DNA of 64,000 nt. Source: Ampelomyces quisqualis (taxonomy: Eukaryota > Ascomycota > Dothideomycetes > Pleosporales > Phaeosphaeriaceae). The notes below the pieces were generated by a model. That model was not told the origin of the DNA, searched no databases, and saw nothing but the letters and a program-made list of their open reading frames with translations. The position numbers and the translations under genes are program-made. Shown one piece after another: positions 33,245 through 44,605 of the stretch (positions are counted from its first letter, which is position 1; the number at the start of each line of letters is the position of its first letter). The DNA is taken from contig JAGTXZ010000010.1 of assembly GCA_018398575.1 (NCBI GenBank), positions 1-64,000 of the forward strand, read 5' to 3'.

Positions 33245-34718
33245 ATGCTTTGCGCCATTTCTGGAGAAGCCCCACGCGAACCCGTCGCGTCGCGCAACAG
33301 CGGCAACGTCTTCGAAAAGCGGCTGATCGAGGCGCACATCGCCGAGAACCATTCGGACCCCGTCACGGGCGAGCATCTGTCAGTCGAGGACCTGATTGAG
33401 CTGAAGGCCGCCCAAGTCGTCACCCCGCGCGCGCCAAACCTCACGTCCATCCCGGCGCTGCTCAGCGCCTTCCAGAACGAGTGGGACGCCATTGTGCTCG
33501 AGTCACACGCGCTCAAGCAGCAGCTGGCGCAAACGCGACAGGAGCTCAGCACGGCCCTGTACCAGAACGATGCGGCCACGCGCGTGATTGCGCGCCTGTC
33601 GCGTGAGCGCGATGAAGCCCGGGAGGCACTGTCCAACGTGACCATCAGCGGCGGCGGCGCATCCCACGGCGATGCCATGCAGGTCGACGGCCCGAGCCTG
33701 CCAGAGGGCTTGGTGACCAAGGTCGATGAGACACAAGCACAGTACGCCCATCCTCTCCGCCATGTCCACCGCGTGGCTAACTCGGCACAGACTCTTTGCG
33801 ACGCGCCGGAAGCGCCCTGTCCCCGACGGCTGGGTCTCTGGCGAGCAACTGTCCACCTTCGAAACGGCGGCCTCGAGCGAGCCACTCTACCCCGGCAGCG
33901 GCGAGGTCGTCCTGGACGCATCCGGCGACCTGGCTCTTTTCGGCGGAGCGGATGGCGTGGCTGGCATCTACTCGCTCTCTCAGCAAAAGGTGGTGCAGGC
34001 ACTCAGGGCTGGAAGCGCCGTCACAGCCACGGCATGGTGGGGAGACCGCGCCCTTGTCGGTACAGCTGCCGGCAACGTCAAAGTATTCGAGAACGGAAAC
34101 GAGATTGCTCAGCTCGGATCACACGCCGGCGCAGTCACATCCATCTCTCTGCACCCCAGCGGAGCCATGCTCGCCTCTGGAGGTGCCGACAAGCGCTTCG
34201 CCTACTACGACCTCTCGACCTTCAAGACCGTTTCGCAAGTCTACACCGACGCCGACATTACCTGCTGCTCATTCCACGTCGATGGTCTCCTGTTCTTCGT
34301 CGGTAGTTCAGACGGCAAGATACGCATCTACGACATCAAGACTGGCACGAGCATGGTCGAGCTCGAGACGGGCAGCCCAGTCCAGGCCCTCTCCTTCAAC
34401 GAGAACGGCACCTGGTTCGCGGTCGTTCAGCGAGGCTCGAGCAGCGTGTCTGTGTGGGACATCAGGAAACAAAACGTGGTCAAGGTGCTTGATGCTGGCA
34501 GTGCTGTAGAGAGTGCCAAGTGGGACTACACCGGCCAGTTCCTGGCTGCTGCAGGCAATGGTAGCGTGTCCGTGCACCAGTATACCAAGGCATCCAAGAG
34601 CTGGTCGGAGCCTGTGAGGAAAGCGGTGCCAGCGAAGGACGTTGCCTGGGGGCCTAGCGCGCAAAGCATTGTCGCTTTGACTCCCGATGGTGGACTCAGC
34701 GTCCTCAGTGCATCATAG
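33245..34718 (+). CDS. PRP19: Pre-mRNA-processing factor 19 (U-box/WD40)
   Basis: Exons 33245-33741 and 33791-34718 (49-bp intron) give 474 residues. The N-terminal U-box (MLCAISGEAP, SGNVFEKRLIE, DPVTGEHLS; residues 1 to about 65) is followed by a coiled-coil tetramerisation region (about 70-140). After the splice comes the conserved RRKRPVP segment, then a WD40 propeller (about 190-474). PRP19 is the core E3 ubiquitin ligase of the NineTeen complex that activates the spliceosome. Domain order and length match fungal orthologs. Splicing gives TQAQ|LFATRRK, which removes all ambiguity about the intron. An essential gene this close to the telomere shows that the housekeeping region begins early on this arm. 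Confidence 0.95.
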
Positions 34719-35246
34719 TATGTCGCTCACACGGGGCGAGATTACGGGCGCGAGAAGGAGTGGCGCTCGACTTTGGCGGACGGGTTGGAAAAGAGCAAAT
34801 GGCGTTCGTCCTGAACATAGACTCATGGATTACCGGACAGGACCTTGCGAGGCGTAGATTACCATTCATAGCGACATTGTACAATATGACAAGGATGCAT
34901 CTATTGGCGTCTCATCAGTTGTCGCGTTTGCATGTACTACGTGACACGGCGAGCAAAAGTAAAGAAGAAAAAGCCAAGATCTGTGCTCTCAGCCCCAGCC
35001 TGCTCCTCGGACTTGGCCTATTGTTTGCTATTGTTGCTTCTGGTTGCTGCTGTTGGTCACTATCCTGGGATCTACCCATGTGGTTGCAAGCGCTCCACCC
35101 ACGTTTCGGCCGCCACCGCAGAACACTAACGCTACTCCGTACAACGGCCCTCGACCTCGCGCCCCTGCGCACGTATAGATATCCCCCTCCTCCCCCGATT
35201 GTGCCCTCTCGCATCGCCGCTGTCACATACTCGCCTCGGCACCGGC
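34719..35246. other. Intergenic region, no gene seen
   Basis: 3' region of PRP19 and promoter of the RING protein gene. The frame at 34,760-35,383 has no recognisable features. Confidence 0.45.
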
Positions 35247-36771
35247 ATGGAGGAGGATCGCTTCCCGTACGGGTATACACACGGAGAAAAGGTGAGAGCC
35301 ATCATGGTGTACAGCGCGTGGAGCCACCAACATCGGCTGACAAAGGCTCTTCAGCGCTCATATGCCCAGGCAGAAGGGAGTGAAAGCTCTGCCCCACCTG
35401 TTTGGAACGCTCGCGACGCTGCCGGCGGCCCGTCTGTTCACCTTCACCCACACCCGTTCTACGTACACGACAACAGACCGCAGGTGAACGAGAATCTCCG
35501 ATTCCACCTACGTCAGATCAACAACCCCTACTCATCCTCCTACCCGCCCACCGAACGACTCGCCTCCGCAGGCGCTGTACATCCACATACTTCGGGCCTA
35601 CAACTTCCTCGGGCTGGGAACATGCCTTCAGCTGCGCCGCGACGATATGCTGGTGACGGCCTCGACTTTAGGCGGCCGGCTAGGCCGGCAAGGGAGCAAG
35701 AGGCTACACCCGTCGACTTGAGTGAGGAAGACGAGTACGACGATGAAATGCACATTGATCTCGGCAGAACGGACGACGTCATTGACCTTACGGCAGACGA
35801 CTCCGGCTATGGCGCCAGTCGGCTAAGCAACAGCGGGGAACCAGGAAACGGCAACGAAGATGGCGACGTTCGACGGGCGAATCGCCAGGAGGTCAACGGC
35901 CCTCGCCGATTGCCGCGAGGCATGGATATCATCATCGATCTCGACAACGGCGATGAAGAATGGAGGATGGCAACACCGGCCACGGTAACGCCGAATTCTC
36001 CAGAAATCGAGTTCATATCAGCACGGGAGATAGATGCACCAGGGCAGGGACACCAGCGAGCGTTTGGTCTCAGCAACTCGGACGGCGATGAAGTAGAGTT
36101 TGTGCGGGCCAACCGGCTCCCAGACGCAGAGGTAGGGAGGCGACGGGATCAAGAGATGGATCGAGTTTTGAACTTGATTGGGGACATGAACGGCGGCTTC
36201 ACGCATCTTCGGGCGCAAGTCCAACGCTTTCATGCTCAAATCGACCGCACTGCGGCAGGTTTTCGCCGTGCGCCAGTTTTACCCCCTCGAGGCGCCCGCT
36301 TGCGACAACAGGTCCAGGCTGGCTTCGAGGGACCCGGCATGCTGGACTTTGACCTCGTCGGATTTGATATGGGAATGGGACTTGTTCGACCACCTGCCCC
36401 ACCACCAGCACCGGCGTATAGAGCGCCACCACCAGCGCCAGATGGTCTGACGCGAAGCCCGGAAGAGGATGGTCCTTTGATATGCCCGAACTGCGAAGAA
36501 GAGCTCTGTGTGGGTGAGGATGAGGTCAAGAGGCAGGTCTGGATCGTCAAGCTATGCGGTCACGTATGTCTTCTCGAACGCTTCGACTCAAGTTATAACA
36601 CTAACATTATTATAGGTTTATTGTGGCGAATGCACAGCGAATCGGTCCGCAAAGAAGAGCTCCAAAGGCAAAGAGAAGCCTCCCCGAACAAAGCCTTTCA
36701 AAGAATGTGCGGTGGAGGGTTGCGATAAGAAGGTCTCGAACGCGAAGGCGATGATACAGGTTTACCTCTAG
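35247..36771 (+). CDS. RING-type E3 ligase with SUMO-interacting motifs (STUbL-like)
   Basis: Exons 35247-36563 and 36616-36771 (52-bp intron) give 490 residues. Most of the protein is disordered. Several SUMO-interacting-motif candidates sit beside acidic residues: VDLSEEDE (156-163), VIDLTADD (178-185), IIIDLDNGDEE (228-238) and perhaps IEFIS. The C-terminus is a RING: Cys413/Cys416 (CPNC), Cys437-x-His439, Cys442/Cys445 and a final EC-x4-C pair. The intron falls inside the RING at the conserved CGH|VYC, so an unspliced reading loses the domain. Architecture matches Slx8/Rfp-type SUMO-targeted ubiquitin ligases, which act on sumoylated nuclear proteins. A 63-bp in-frame segment near the N-terminus (about 35,292-35,354) looks like an intron too (GTGAGA...CTGAC...TTCAG), so 469 residues is an alternative. 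Confidence 0.78.
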
Positions 36772-37335
36772 ACACCTCCACCTGGCAACCAGTCCCCCCT
36801 TCGAATATGCGATGCTTGCAAACACATGGACACTAAACTCGCTTTCACGAATTCACCTCGTTGGATGGAACGGCAACACCACAACTTTCCCCTCGGTATC
36901 TCCACCTTTGTTGGCATTTGTTTGCATAGCATGGTCATTTCTGTTCCTGGCCAGTTTCGAGAATCTGCCACTCACGGATTCCCGGCGCAACATGGCGTAG
37001 AGGACTCGGCATGGCGCATGGCCAGCAGTTCATGCTCACCGGCTTCTTCTCTCAAGCGTGCAGATTATGTATTATCTACCTATCATATTTAGTATGTGTT
37101 ATGACTATGTACATACCTCATCTAGCGCTGTACTTTCCGTCACATGCTTTTCTTGCGACGTCGGCCACGCTCTGAGCAAGAACAAGCTTGATGTCATCTC
37201 GCATGGCTTCAGCACAGACACACATGCTAACCCCATCGGAGCTCCTCTCTACCATGCCGAGCCGAGGCCCACGACTTTTTCCCATCACTCCTCCCAATCA
37301 CAACCACAACACCCCATTCATTCTCAAGCGCCGCA
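36772..37335. other. Intergenic region, no gene seen
   Basis: 3' region of the RING protein gene and promoter of the dehydratase gene. No ORF with recognisable features. Confidence 0.45.
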
Positions 37336-38147
37336 ATGCCACCCAAAACGCCCAAACCAAAACCTCCTCCCTCCCCCCTGAAAAACACATACCTCCTCGT
37401 CTACAACGCCGTCAGCGCCGCTCTGTGGGCCGGCGTCTTGTACAAAACCCTACTCATCGGATCATCCGAGATCCAGCGCGTCACCCAAAAAGGATGGACC
37501 ACCAGCAGCGCTTCTGGACCACTCGATGCGTTGCAGAAGGGGTTGGGGAGCGGGAAGGTGTACGATGAGCTTGAGGAGTATACGCGGCTGACGCAGAGCC
37601 TTGCGGGGCTGGAGGTTGTGCATAGTTTAGCTGGTACGTTATGATTTCCGCAGGGGTGGATAACAAGGGACATTTATGGAGAGGAGATGTGCTAATGAGA
37701 TGTGTTTGTGTGGTAGGTCTTGTCAGGGCGCCGTTACTTACGACGCTGATGCAAGTCTCTTCGAGGTTTTTGCTGGTCCATCTCATTGCGCATCTATTTC
37801 CGTCGACTACGCGCTCGTCTCCCGCGTATGCTACTATGCTCCTTGCTTGGTCGTTTACAGAGGTCGTGCGCTATAGTTACTTCGTGTTCAACCTGTCTGG
37901 TGTTGGCGTGCCGAGGCTGTGGACGTGGTTGAGGTATAATACTTTCTTGTTGCTGTATCCGATGGGTGTGGCGAGCGAGTGCTGGTTGGTTTGGAAAGCC
38001 AGCGGGCCCGCGGGGAAGATAAATGAGGTGTACAAGTACGCGCTTTGGGGTATTTTGGGGGTCTATGTCCCGGGATTTTATGTCTTGTTCACGCATATGC
38101 TTAAGCAGAGAGCTCGACTTGCCAGGGAGTCAAAGAGGAGCCTGTGA
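37336..38147 (+). CDS. PHS1: Very-long-chain 3-hydroxyacyl-CoA dehydratase (PHS1/HACD)
   Basis: Exons 37336-37633 and 37717-38147 (83-bp intron) give 242 residues. This is the PTPLA/HACD family of multi-spanning ER proteins that carry out the dehydration step of very-long-chain fatty acid elongation. Seen in sequence: the Pro-rich N-terminus, YLLVYNAVSA in TM1, LEVVHSLAG|LVRAP across the splice site, the FTEVVRYSYF helix, LRYNTF and the catalytic YPMGVASE segment with Tyr180 and Glu187 at the spacing of the yeast Tyr149/Glu156 pair. The C-terminus is basic, as expected for ER retention on the cytosolic side. Length fits the family. Housekeeping function is expected. Confidence 0.92.
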
Positions 38148-38230
38148 GCACGATATGAAAACCGTTGGGATAGCGACTCAAAAAGGCGAATGAATATAAA
38201 CACAACATACACCTACCCTACAACACTATT

Positions 38231-39013
38231 CTATTGTGTTCCTCCCTCTAAGGGCCCCACTTGCGCATTTCGCTCCCCGACGTCCAGCGCAACTAGGAAT
38301 CTACTTACGCAATTATACGCCGCAATCGTCGCGGTGATTTCCACAACTTCGCGCTCGCTAAAATGCTGCTTCAGGGCCACAAATACATCATCTGGCACGC
38401 GCACGCTAAGCGTCATTGCGTCCGTGTGTGCAAGCACCGCCACAAGGGACGGTAATTGAAGTGCCGAACAGGGGTTGTGCGGTGGAGATGATAGGACTGC
38501 TGAAACGTGTTCGTCCGTCACGCCTATTCCACACATAAGTGATATGTCGGAACGGTGAATGGAGAGAGAGAAATTAGGCAAGGGGTCTGGAAGCAATAGA
38601 CATACCATGCCCAGTCTTCAAGATGGGCGAATGAGATTCCCATTCGTACCATGCTTTGTTGAGCACGGCGACGCGACAAATGGCTGTTTCGCGGACCGCG
38701 GTGGATAGGCTGGTTTGGGTGCGGATGGAGCCTAAGAAAGAGTTCCTGGACACAATTTCAGTTAGGTGTACGGATGTGATTGTGGAGATGTTGGTATGCT
38801 AATTATAAGAGAGAGTTCTTCAAGCTACTTGATTTTGTAAGTTTCATGAACATGATTAACATACCATCCGTCCGCGACAGGTGGAGCATGAAGTAAAGTC
38901 TTGTCCAGTGCTATCAGACCTTTTTCGCCTCGTCGTGCTGTTACGCGCTCGACGACGGCTTGGTCGTCAGGGTTTGTGAAGTTTGGCGGGTCGGGGATGT
39001 ATGGAAGACGCAT
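38231..39013 (-). CDS. Carboxymuconolactone decarboxylase-like (AhpD-fold) protein
   Basis: Exons 39013-38865, 38745-38606 and 38523-38231 give 193 residues. The start MRLPYIPDPP, the LLHAPPVADGW|NSFLGSIRTQTSL splice junction, ETAICRVAVLNKAWYEW and the C-terminal HFSEREVVEITATIAAYN block match fungal carboxymuconolactone-decarboxylase-domain proteins. The family includes gamma-carboxymuconolactone decarboxylase and AhpD-type peroxidases. The bacterial CxxC pair of AhpD is absent, so I would not call it a peroxidase. It converges on the PHS1 gene with only 83 bp between stop codons. Substrate unknown. Confidence 0.82.
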
Positions 39014-39270
39014 GGTGAGTAGTTGAATGTTTTACTAATTATCTGCTGTGAGGCTTGGAGCACTTATGAAGAAGACCAATTGTTGCTTATGTCGGGGAAT
39101 AAATTAGGTAGGACAGATGGAAGTATGCTTTCGGCCCTCGGGATGAATGCCGAAGCAGGCCACCAGGGTGGCAGGGATGATGACTAGCGTGACTCGCTTA
39201 CGGTAGACCGTCACATCCTTCACGGTGGGCTACTCACTACACCAGCTCAAACATAACATCCAACCACAAA

Positions 39271-40350
39271 ATGGCGCCACCTAGACCGCGCTGGGAGGCA
39301 AACAAGAAGCAAGTTGCCCCGAAAGCACCGAAAGCCCAAAAGCCCAAGATTGTTGCCGAAGCACCTCCTCCTTCCATTCCACTGGAACTACAGCAGTTAC
39401 TTCTCAACATTTTCAAGAATTCTTTCAGCGAACGATTTGCGACAGACATCAAACCGCTGTTGCAAGAAGTGAAGGGTCATTTGTATAACCGCGACTTTGC
39501 CACTGCATTTGGGAAGGACGAGTACCTCGAAACGTATGCTGCTCGCTGGAGCGCGAGTCGCGCCCTGGGGTACGCGGATTTATTTTGGGATCTGAGAGCA
39601 CATCTATGGTCCAACGAGCTGGATTCCGCCAGACTCGATGTCGAAACGAGCAAAGATGCACCAGTAAAAAGACGGGAGATCGTTTGTCTCGGAGGTGGGG
39701 CAGGTGCAGAGCTTGTGGCTCTTGCGGGTGTGCAGAAGATGCTTTCACGTGCGAATGTACATGAGTGCACGACTCCTTCGGGTTTGAATGTTAGAGCCGT
39801 CGACATGGCTGAGTGGTCTTCCATCATTGAGCAGCTCGCGCAACATGTTGTGAAGGCACCTCCGCTGTCAAAGTACGCTTCGGCTGCAGTTCAGGCTGCA
39901 AATGGTGCCTTGATTGGACCCTCATCGTTCAATGTGTCTTTCCACCAGCACGACATCTTGAACGAAGAGTCCAGCACGCTCTTGCAATTGCTCAAGGAAG
40001 CCGGTCTCGTCACCCTGATGTTCACGCTGAACGAGCTGTACTCAACATCAATGTCTTTGACGCAAAAGTTTTTACTGAACCTAACGGCCTTGCTTCCCAT
40101 CGGGGCTCTACTTTTGGTTGTAGATAGTCCAGGAACTTACTCAACAATCACGTTGAATGGAGCCGAGAAGAATTATCCGATGCAATGGCTCTTGGATCAC
40201 ACTTTGTTGACTCAGTCAAGGAAAGAAGAGGAAAAGTGGGAAAAGGTACACGAGGATCAGAGCCGATGGTTTCGACTCGGACCAACACTGCAGTATCCGA
40301 TTGAGCTGGAGAACATGCGAATGCAGCTCCATCTATACCGCAGGGTATAA
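39271..40350 (+). CDS. BMT6: 25S rRNA (uridine-N3)-methyltransferase, BMT6-like
   Basis: 359 residues, single exon. The N-terminus is Lys/Pro/Ala-rich, as in nucleolar proteins. SAM-binding motif I is CLGGGAGAEL (Gly141-Glu147). It is followed by RAVDMAEWSS, FHQHDIL and TLMFTLNELYS, with LLPIGALLLVVDSPG as a later strand. This pattern fits the family of yeast Bmt6, which makes m3U2843 in 25S rRNA. No frame damage. It lies about 0.26 kb from the divergent decarboxylase-like gene. Confidence 0.8.
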   Translation: MAPPRPRWEANKKQVAPKAPKAQKPKIVAEAPPPSIPLELQQLLLNIFKNSFSERFATDIKPLLQEVKGHLYNRDFATAFGKDEYLETYAARWSASRALGYADLFWDLRAHLWSNELDSARLDVETSKDAPVKRREIVCLGGGAGAELVALAGVQKMLSRANVHECTTPSGLNVRAVDMAEWSSIIEQLAQHVVKAPPLSKYASAAVQAANGALIGPSSFNVSFHQHDILNEESSTLLQLLKEAGLVTLMFTLNELYSTSMSLTQKFLLNLTALLPIGALLLVVDSPGTYSTITLNGAEKNYPMQWLLDHTLLTQSRKEEEKWEKVHEDQSRWFRLGPTLQYPIELENMRMQLHLYRRV

Positions 40351-40404
40351 GCCACTCAAGGACTCACGCATACCGAAGTCCAGGCCCAGGATGAGCTCAC
40401 CATA

Positions 40405-41015
40405 TTACTCGGTGGGCGACACTCTTCTCCAAGAAGATCCGAAATGCCACCAGGCGAAAGACCCAGGTAATCCCAACACCAGCCCTGCCAATGCCAATGC
40501 CATTGGGCTGTTTCGCCATCCATATCCCATCTTCTCATATATGATCGGGGAGAACAAGGGGAGGAGAAATGCTGTAAGGCTGCGCAAGAATTGCTGGGCC
40601 GCCAGAGCGGTACTACTTTGCTCCAAATGAGCATCCATAACGTACGCGGACATTAAATGCCTCTCAACTGCTCTCCGAACGTCGCGATAAAAATGCCCTT
40701 GTCAACAACGATCCAGTGCATTCGTTGTTGTTCTGACCAGCCGTACAGCAAGAGTCCCACCAGAGCTATCAAGAGACCCGGGATTGTCAACGGAATGTGG
40801 TGTTCGGACTCTGGGTCACTCTCTTGGCGCTGTGCCCTTACTCTCTCATAGCAGCAACGAGTGCATTGGACTACGATACTCTCCGTAGTTAGATAGGCTG
40901 GCGTACGGGGTAGCTCGGCCTCGCAGTCGCTCAGGCTCGCAGTTGAGCGCAAGGGCTTCTTAAGCTTGAGCAGGAGGGCTTCTTTAGCAGCTTCGGGGCG
41001 CAGGGAGCTTCTCAA
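40405..41015 (-). pseudogene. Truncated and frameshifted MFS transporter
   Basis: The minus strand from about 41,015 holds a basic intracellular loop and then a TM helix (TIPGLLIALVGLLLYGW) typical of the second half of fungal drug:H+ antiporters, followed by HWIVVDKGIFIATFG. A TAA stop at about 40,650 and a change of frame interrupt it. The homology resumes in another frame with MSAYVMDAHLEQSSTALAAQ, FLRSLTAFLLPLF and GYGWRNSPMALAL, the family's last TM pair, to a stop at 40,405. The first eight or so TM segments are missing, and AT-rich sequence begins at about 41,020. It overlaps nothing and is clearly non-functional. Confidence 0.85.
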
Positions 41016-42096
41016 TATATAATGTAGCTACAACCTATAGAGTGGACGCGTACTCTGTTTGACTACCTTTTCAGCTGTATTATCTGTGCTACTGTCTGTG
41101 TAGGTAGTCTTTGCAATTTTCTGTTGCGTGTAGAGAGCGAATAAAAAGAAAGCAGACCCCTGTCTGCAGCCTAAAAAGAGTATTTGCAGTATTCTATTCT
41201 GTAGGTACGTATTAGTCTATACACAGTCTGAATATAGTACGCCCTCTTAACAACTAGTTGTGGAAAATGGCGTCAAGGAGAACGTGGAAAATTTAATTAG
41301 CAGACATACCGTACCTTGATGGCACTCTTGCACACCTTGCTGCGCTAACAATCCGTTCAGAGAGGAGTACCGTCGGGCTCATGTCTAGCTCTTGTGTAAC
41401 CAAATTGTAGCCAATAAGAAGCTGCTTTTCAGGGATCTTTGACCGATAACGATGAAGCTTGGCGGAAGTATGAGTATGATCGGTGCGCCAAGTTTTTTTC
41501 TAGTTGAGCCAAGCCCGCCTTGCCGCCCGATTGCTCCTCTGGGACAAAGAGAGAAGGCGGCTGCACGACGCGTCGCTGCTATGTCACGTTGTGTTTCTTC
41601 TCATAGAATTCGATGCAGATTGGAGAACATCGTCACGGTGGGGCTATTGCAAGTTGTTGAGCGGTCGTACAGAACAGGTTGTCAATAGTTTAAAGGATCC
41701 CCCTGCGAGCGTGTTGAAACAAAGAGAGCTTGCGAGAAATCGTTCTGATCGTTATCTAAAGAAAGCTTGAACAGTGTGCTGTTTGAATACATATAACACT
41801 ATCTACGCTGAGTAATCCATGCTGATCTTGGTACCAGGCCTAAGAATGTCACTTTATGTCACCTTGCGAGAGCCAAGGTGAAAGTGATCGATCAGAGAAA
41901 ATTTGAGGGAAAGAAAAATTCTTGTTCAGGTGTGTCTGAAACGGGTTCCAGAGGACGTGGATCGGGCTGATCACCCAAATCATGCTTGTCATGTTTCGAC
42001 AGAGTGAGGATGTGCCCTCGAAGGACATCTGGGTTTTCAAAGTTGACATTGTGAACAACACACTAGCTCGGCATGTGCCATGTTGCTCTAAAGGCT
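41016..42096. other. Gene-poor interval
   Basis: The frames at 41,452-41,770 are short and overlap each other, and neither resembles a known protein. The left 250 bp is AT-richer. I see no gene. Confidence 0.45.
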
Positions 42097-42811
42097 TTAG
42101 TAAGGAATAGCGCATGTCCAGACCTTTATCCTTGACTTGGAAAAGGGTTTGGTCGTCTTGCTAAGTTCGTGTTAGCTGTAGTTGTATAGGTTTGGATTCC
42201 TGGCTTACCCGCGCCTACACACAAAGGGACCTTTGCCGCAATCATCTCCGTGCACGTAAAACTTATGCTCGTCGCATCGTTTCTTCCTGAACTCTTTGGC
42301 AACACCTTCGACAGGGATTTCAAGCCAATTGCTAATATTCTTGACCTGAAGGATAGGTGTCGTTAGGCCCTGTCCTTGATCTTTCCCATCCTTCTCTGCA
42401 TATGTGATACTGAACTCTCCAATGCGAGGATCATTCATGTACTGGCGGCCACCAACGGAGCAGAATTTCCGGTCTGGGTTATAGTGAATTTTTTTGTTCT
42501 CGCAGTTGACATAAGCTCGGCAATGGCCTCCGTTAGTCGTTTCCATGTAGACTTCGCACATGTGCGGGTACCGATCGTCTTTCCTGGTTTGTGTTAATGC
42601 TCAGTCCTTGTTACATTAGAATTTGTGCTTACTGGTTCTTCAACGGATCGTTAGGGAACAGTCTTGGGGCCTCCTTAAGGAATGTCGCGAGCATTTCTGC
42701 TTGTTCTGGATTAGATGGAACTTGCGTTGCTGCCGCATCAAGAGGGCTTGCTTGAACTAATCTGCACAAAAGCAGGGTGGCTGCTGTGGTAAAAATAGAC
42801 AAGGTCACCAT
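42097..42811 (-). CDS. Small secreted cysteine-rich protein (effector candidate)
   Basis: Exons 42811-42633, 42583-42209 and 42160-42097 give 205 residues; introns of 49 and 48 bp have standard ends and a CTAAC-like branch site. A signal peptide (MVTLSIFTTAATLLLC...QAS) is followed by a Cys-free N-terminal region and then eight cysteines: MCEV, HCRA, NCEN, FCSV, RCDE, DCGK, VCRR and, from the last exon, TCAI. Ignoring the last intron ends the protein at VCRRG with seven cysteines; the third exon makes the count even, which favours it. I recognise no family. Small size, secretion, disulfide-type cysteines, isolation in gene-poor DNA and closeness to RIP-affected repeats are the usual profile of pathogen effectors, but function is inference. 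Confidence 0.75.
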
Positions 42812-44605
42812 CCTGGAACGATATTTGTTTTTGAGTAAGACTGAGTTGTCTCGACACGATTGCACAAGGAGAGGTGTGGTGTGCAGTGACAGTACGGAAT
42901 ACTTATAGTCTACTATAATCTTACAGCTGTCCGATAACAAGCCTGCTAGGTGTACGGATATAGTATTGCCCCGTTATTAGATCCGCCCCTAATAACACTT
43001 CAGTGACATTACCTACGCACGCTTCTAGCCGGACTGTCAGTAAGATTGGAACTAGCAATGCAACCGCAGTTTCGAACGTAGACCTCATGGCCTTGGGAAT
43101 AGACTAACTTTATTACCTACGCGGCCCACGACACAAGCGAAGCTTGGTCGGCTTAGTAGAGCGGGTATGGGTGATGTGAAGTTAATATACTGCATGTTGG
43201 AAACACCGATAAAAAGGCCGAGGAGGAACATCATGCTACATAGGTTGTAAGCTTCAACGTTACTATTTATATAATATATTATTTTAAATCTGTTCATGAA
43301 CTACAGTTCCTCCCGCTGAGTGCGTTTTGATCGGATTTTTTTTTACGTTGAGTTATAAAGCTTTGAAGTCTGTTCGGCATTTCATAAGTGTTTACAACAT
43401 GCTGTAGTAGATTCCCACTACCGTAGTCTTCCAGGTGCGTTATACATAGATACACCAAAGAGTAACGGTGTTGCTCCATCAGTGGGTCATGTAATCCACT
43501 ATTCGGGAAACGGTATGCTAAAGATAGGACTAGGATCGGCTTCCTTTGCGGGTCAACAGTGGGGACAGACAACCCATGGACGGGTTTTGATAGAATTCTG
43601 ATGCAAATCTTAGGTGCTTAGCAGAAAAGGCCCAGGGGCCAGGGCTTTTGCAATCAAGATTTTGCTAATACTTTTTGTTGTGGTCTTGGTGGCTAGCTTC
43701 TCTATCCGGCCAAAAATAGTCGTGTTTTCTCATATACATAGGTTTAGCGCGCGCACATTATGCTGGAGCCTGGAATCGGGGCTTTAATGATCTGCTTAGG
43801 TAGTAGTACTAGAGCATGCTGTAAAGCAGAAGCAGCAATTATTCTAGTGACAGCAAAGCCATTTTATTACTTTGATCATACTACTCCTCCGCAGCGTCCG
43901 TGACTGCGATTTCCCTACTCACTTCTTCCGACGACACGAGCGCATGTCCAAGAAGTGGTGTTAAAGCAAAGAATGGGAGTTAGCAGTACGCCTCTAGTGT
44001 TATGGCAGAGAATTGATCCTATTCTGCTTGGAGAACCGGAAGCTTCGGATTGTTCGCCGCGTTAACCTCTAGCAAAACGCGTTCTTTGTCAACACTACTT
44101 ATAGACCAAACTATAGGAGCGCGAACATGTATTTTTCTGCTCCAGATGATATGTATAAAGGATGACAAGCTTGCAGCGCGTTTTTTTGCCAAATCTGCAG
44201 GCACATGGACCTTACACTCTAACTCCAGAAAGATTCACAGCAGTATTCGATGTTGTACAGCGAGATGTTGCTTGGTAAACCGCACTAGACAGTAGTTACA
44301 CGCCTGTCTCATTGCCGAAGCCTTCATAGGTCGATCGACAGAATCGTGTTAGTTACTTCTATGAAATGCTCCCAGCAGACGTGCGAGCGATTCCAAGAAA
44401 AGGCTCGCTGGTCCAATGCAAGTTTATCCAAGAAAGCGTTACAGTAAAGAAGGTTAAGCTTTTGGTGGAGGCACACAAGGTAATAGTCCCTAGAAAACTA
44501 GCAAAGGGGCTAGGATCCGGCGTCAAATCAGTTAGATACAGACTCCGCAACAAACAAATCAAACAAATATGGCCACCTATATTTGATTTGTTTAGTAAAG
44601 CTTAG
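42812..44605. other. Gene-poor interval before the AT-rich block
   Basis: Several short frames, none with family resemblance. The frame at 44,366-44,605 (79 residues, basic C-terminal half) ends exactly where AT-rich sequence starts and may be the tail of a lost gene or transposon. No intact gene can be supported. Confidence 0.45.
42901..42907 (-). promoter_or_regulatory. Possible TATA box of the secreted protein gene
   Basis: TATAAGT on the minus strand about 90 bp upstream of the ATG at 42,811. Weak on its own. Confidence 0.25.

Noticed and set aside
33187..34002. 271-residue minus-strand frame across PRP19
   Set aside because: Shadow of the GC-rich PRP19 coding sequence; no protein features.
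41452..41770. Two overlapping frames that might be a small gene
   Set aside because: Neither has a domain, signal peptide or consistent composition; most likely chance.
43881..43975. Minus-strand stretch resembling a coding C-terminus (HALVSSEEVSREIAV then stop)
   Set aside because: Only about 30 codons open, no upstream exon with plausible splice sites found.
44366..44605. 79-residue plus-strand frame ending at the AT-rich border
   Set aside because: Basic C-terminal half but no family resemblance, no promoter context, and an opposite-strand frame of equal quality. It could be the tail of a lost gene but cannot be supported as a gene.
12619..44605. tRNA or rRNA genes in the gene island
   Set aside because: I saw no cloverleaf-compatible segment with A/B boxes and no rRNA-like sequence while reading; a covariance-model scan would settle it.
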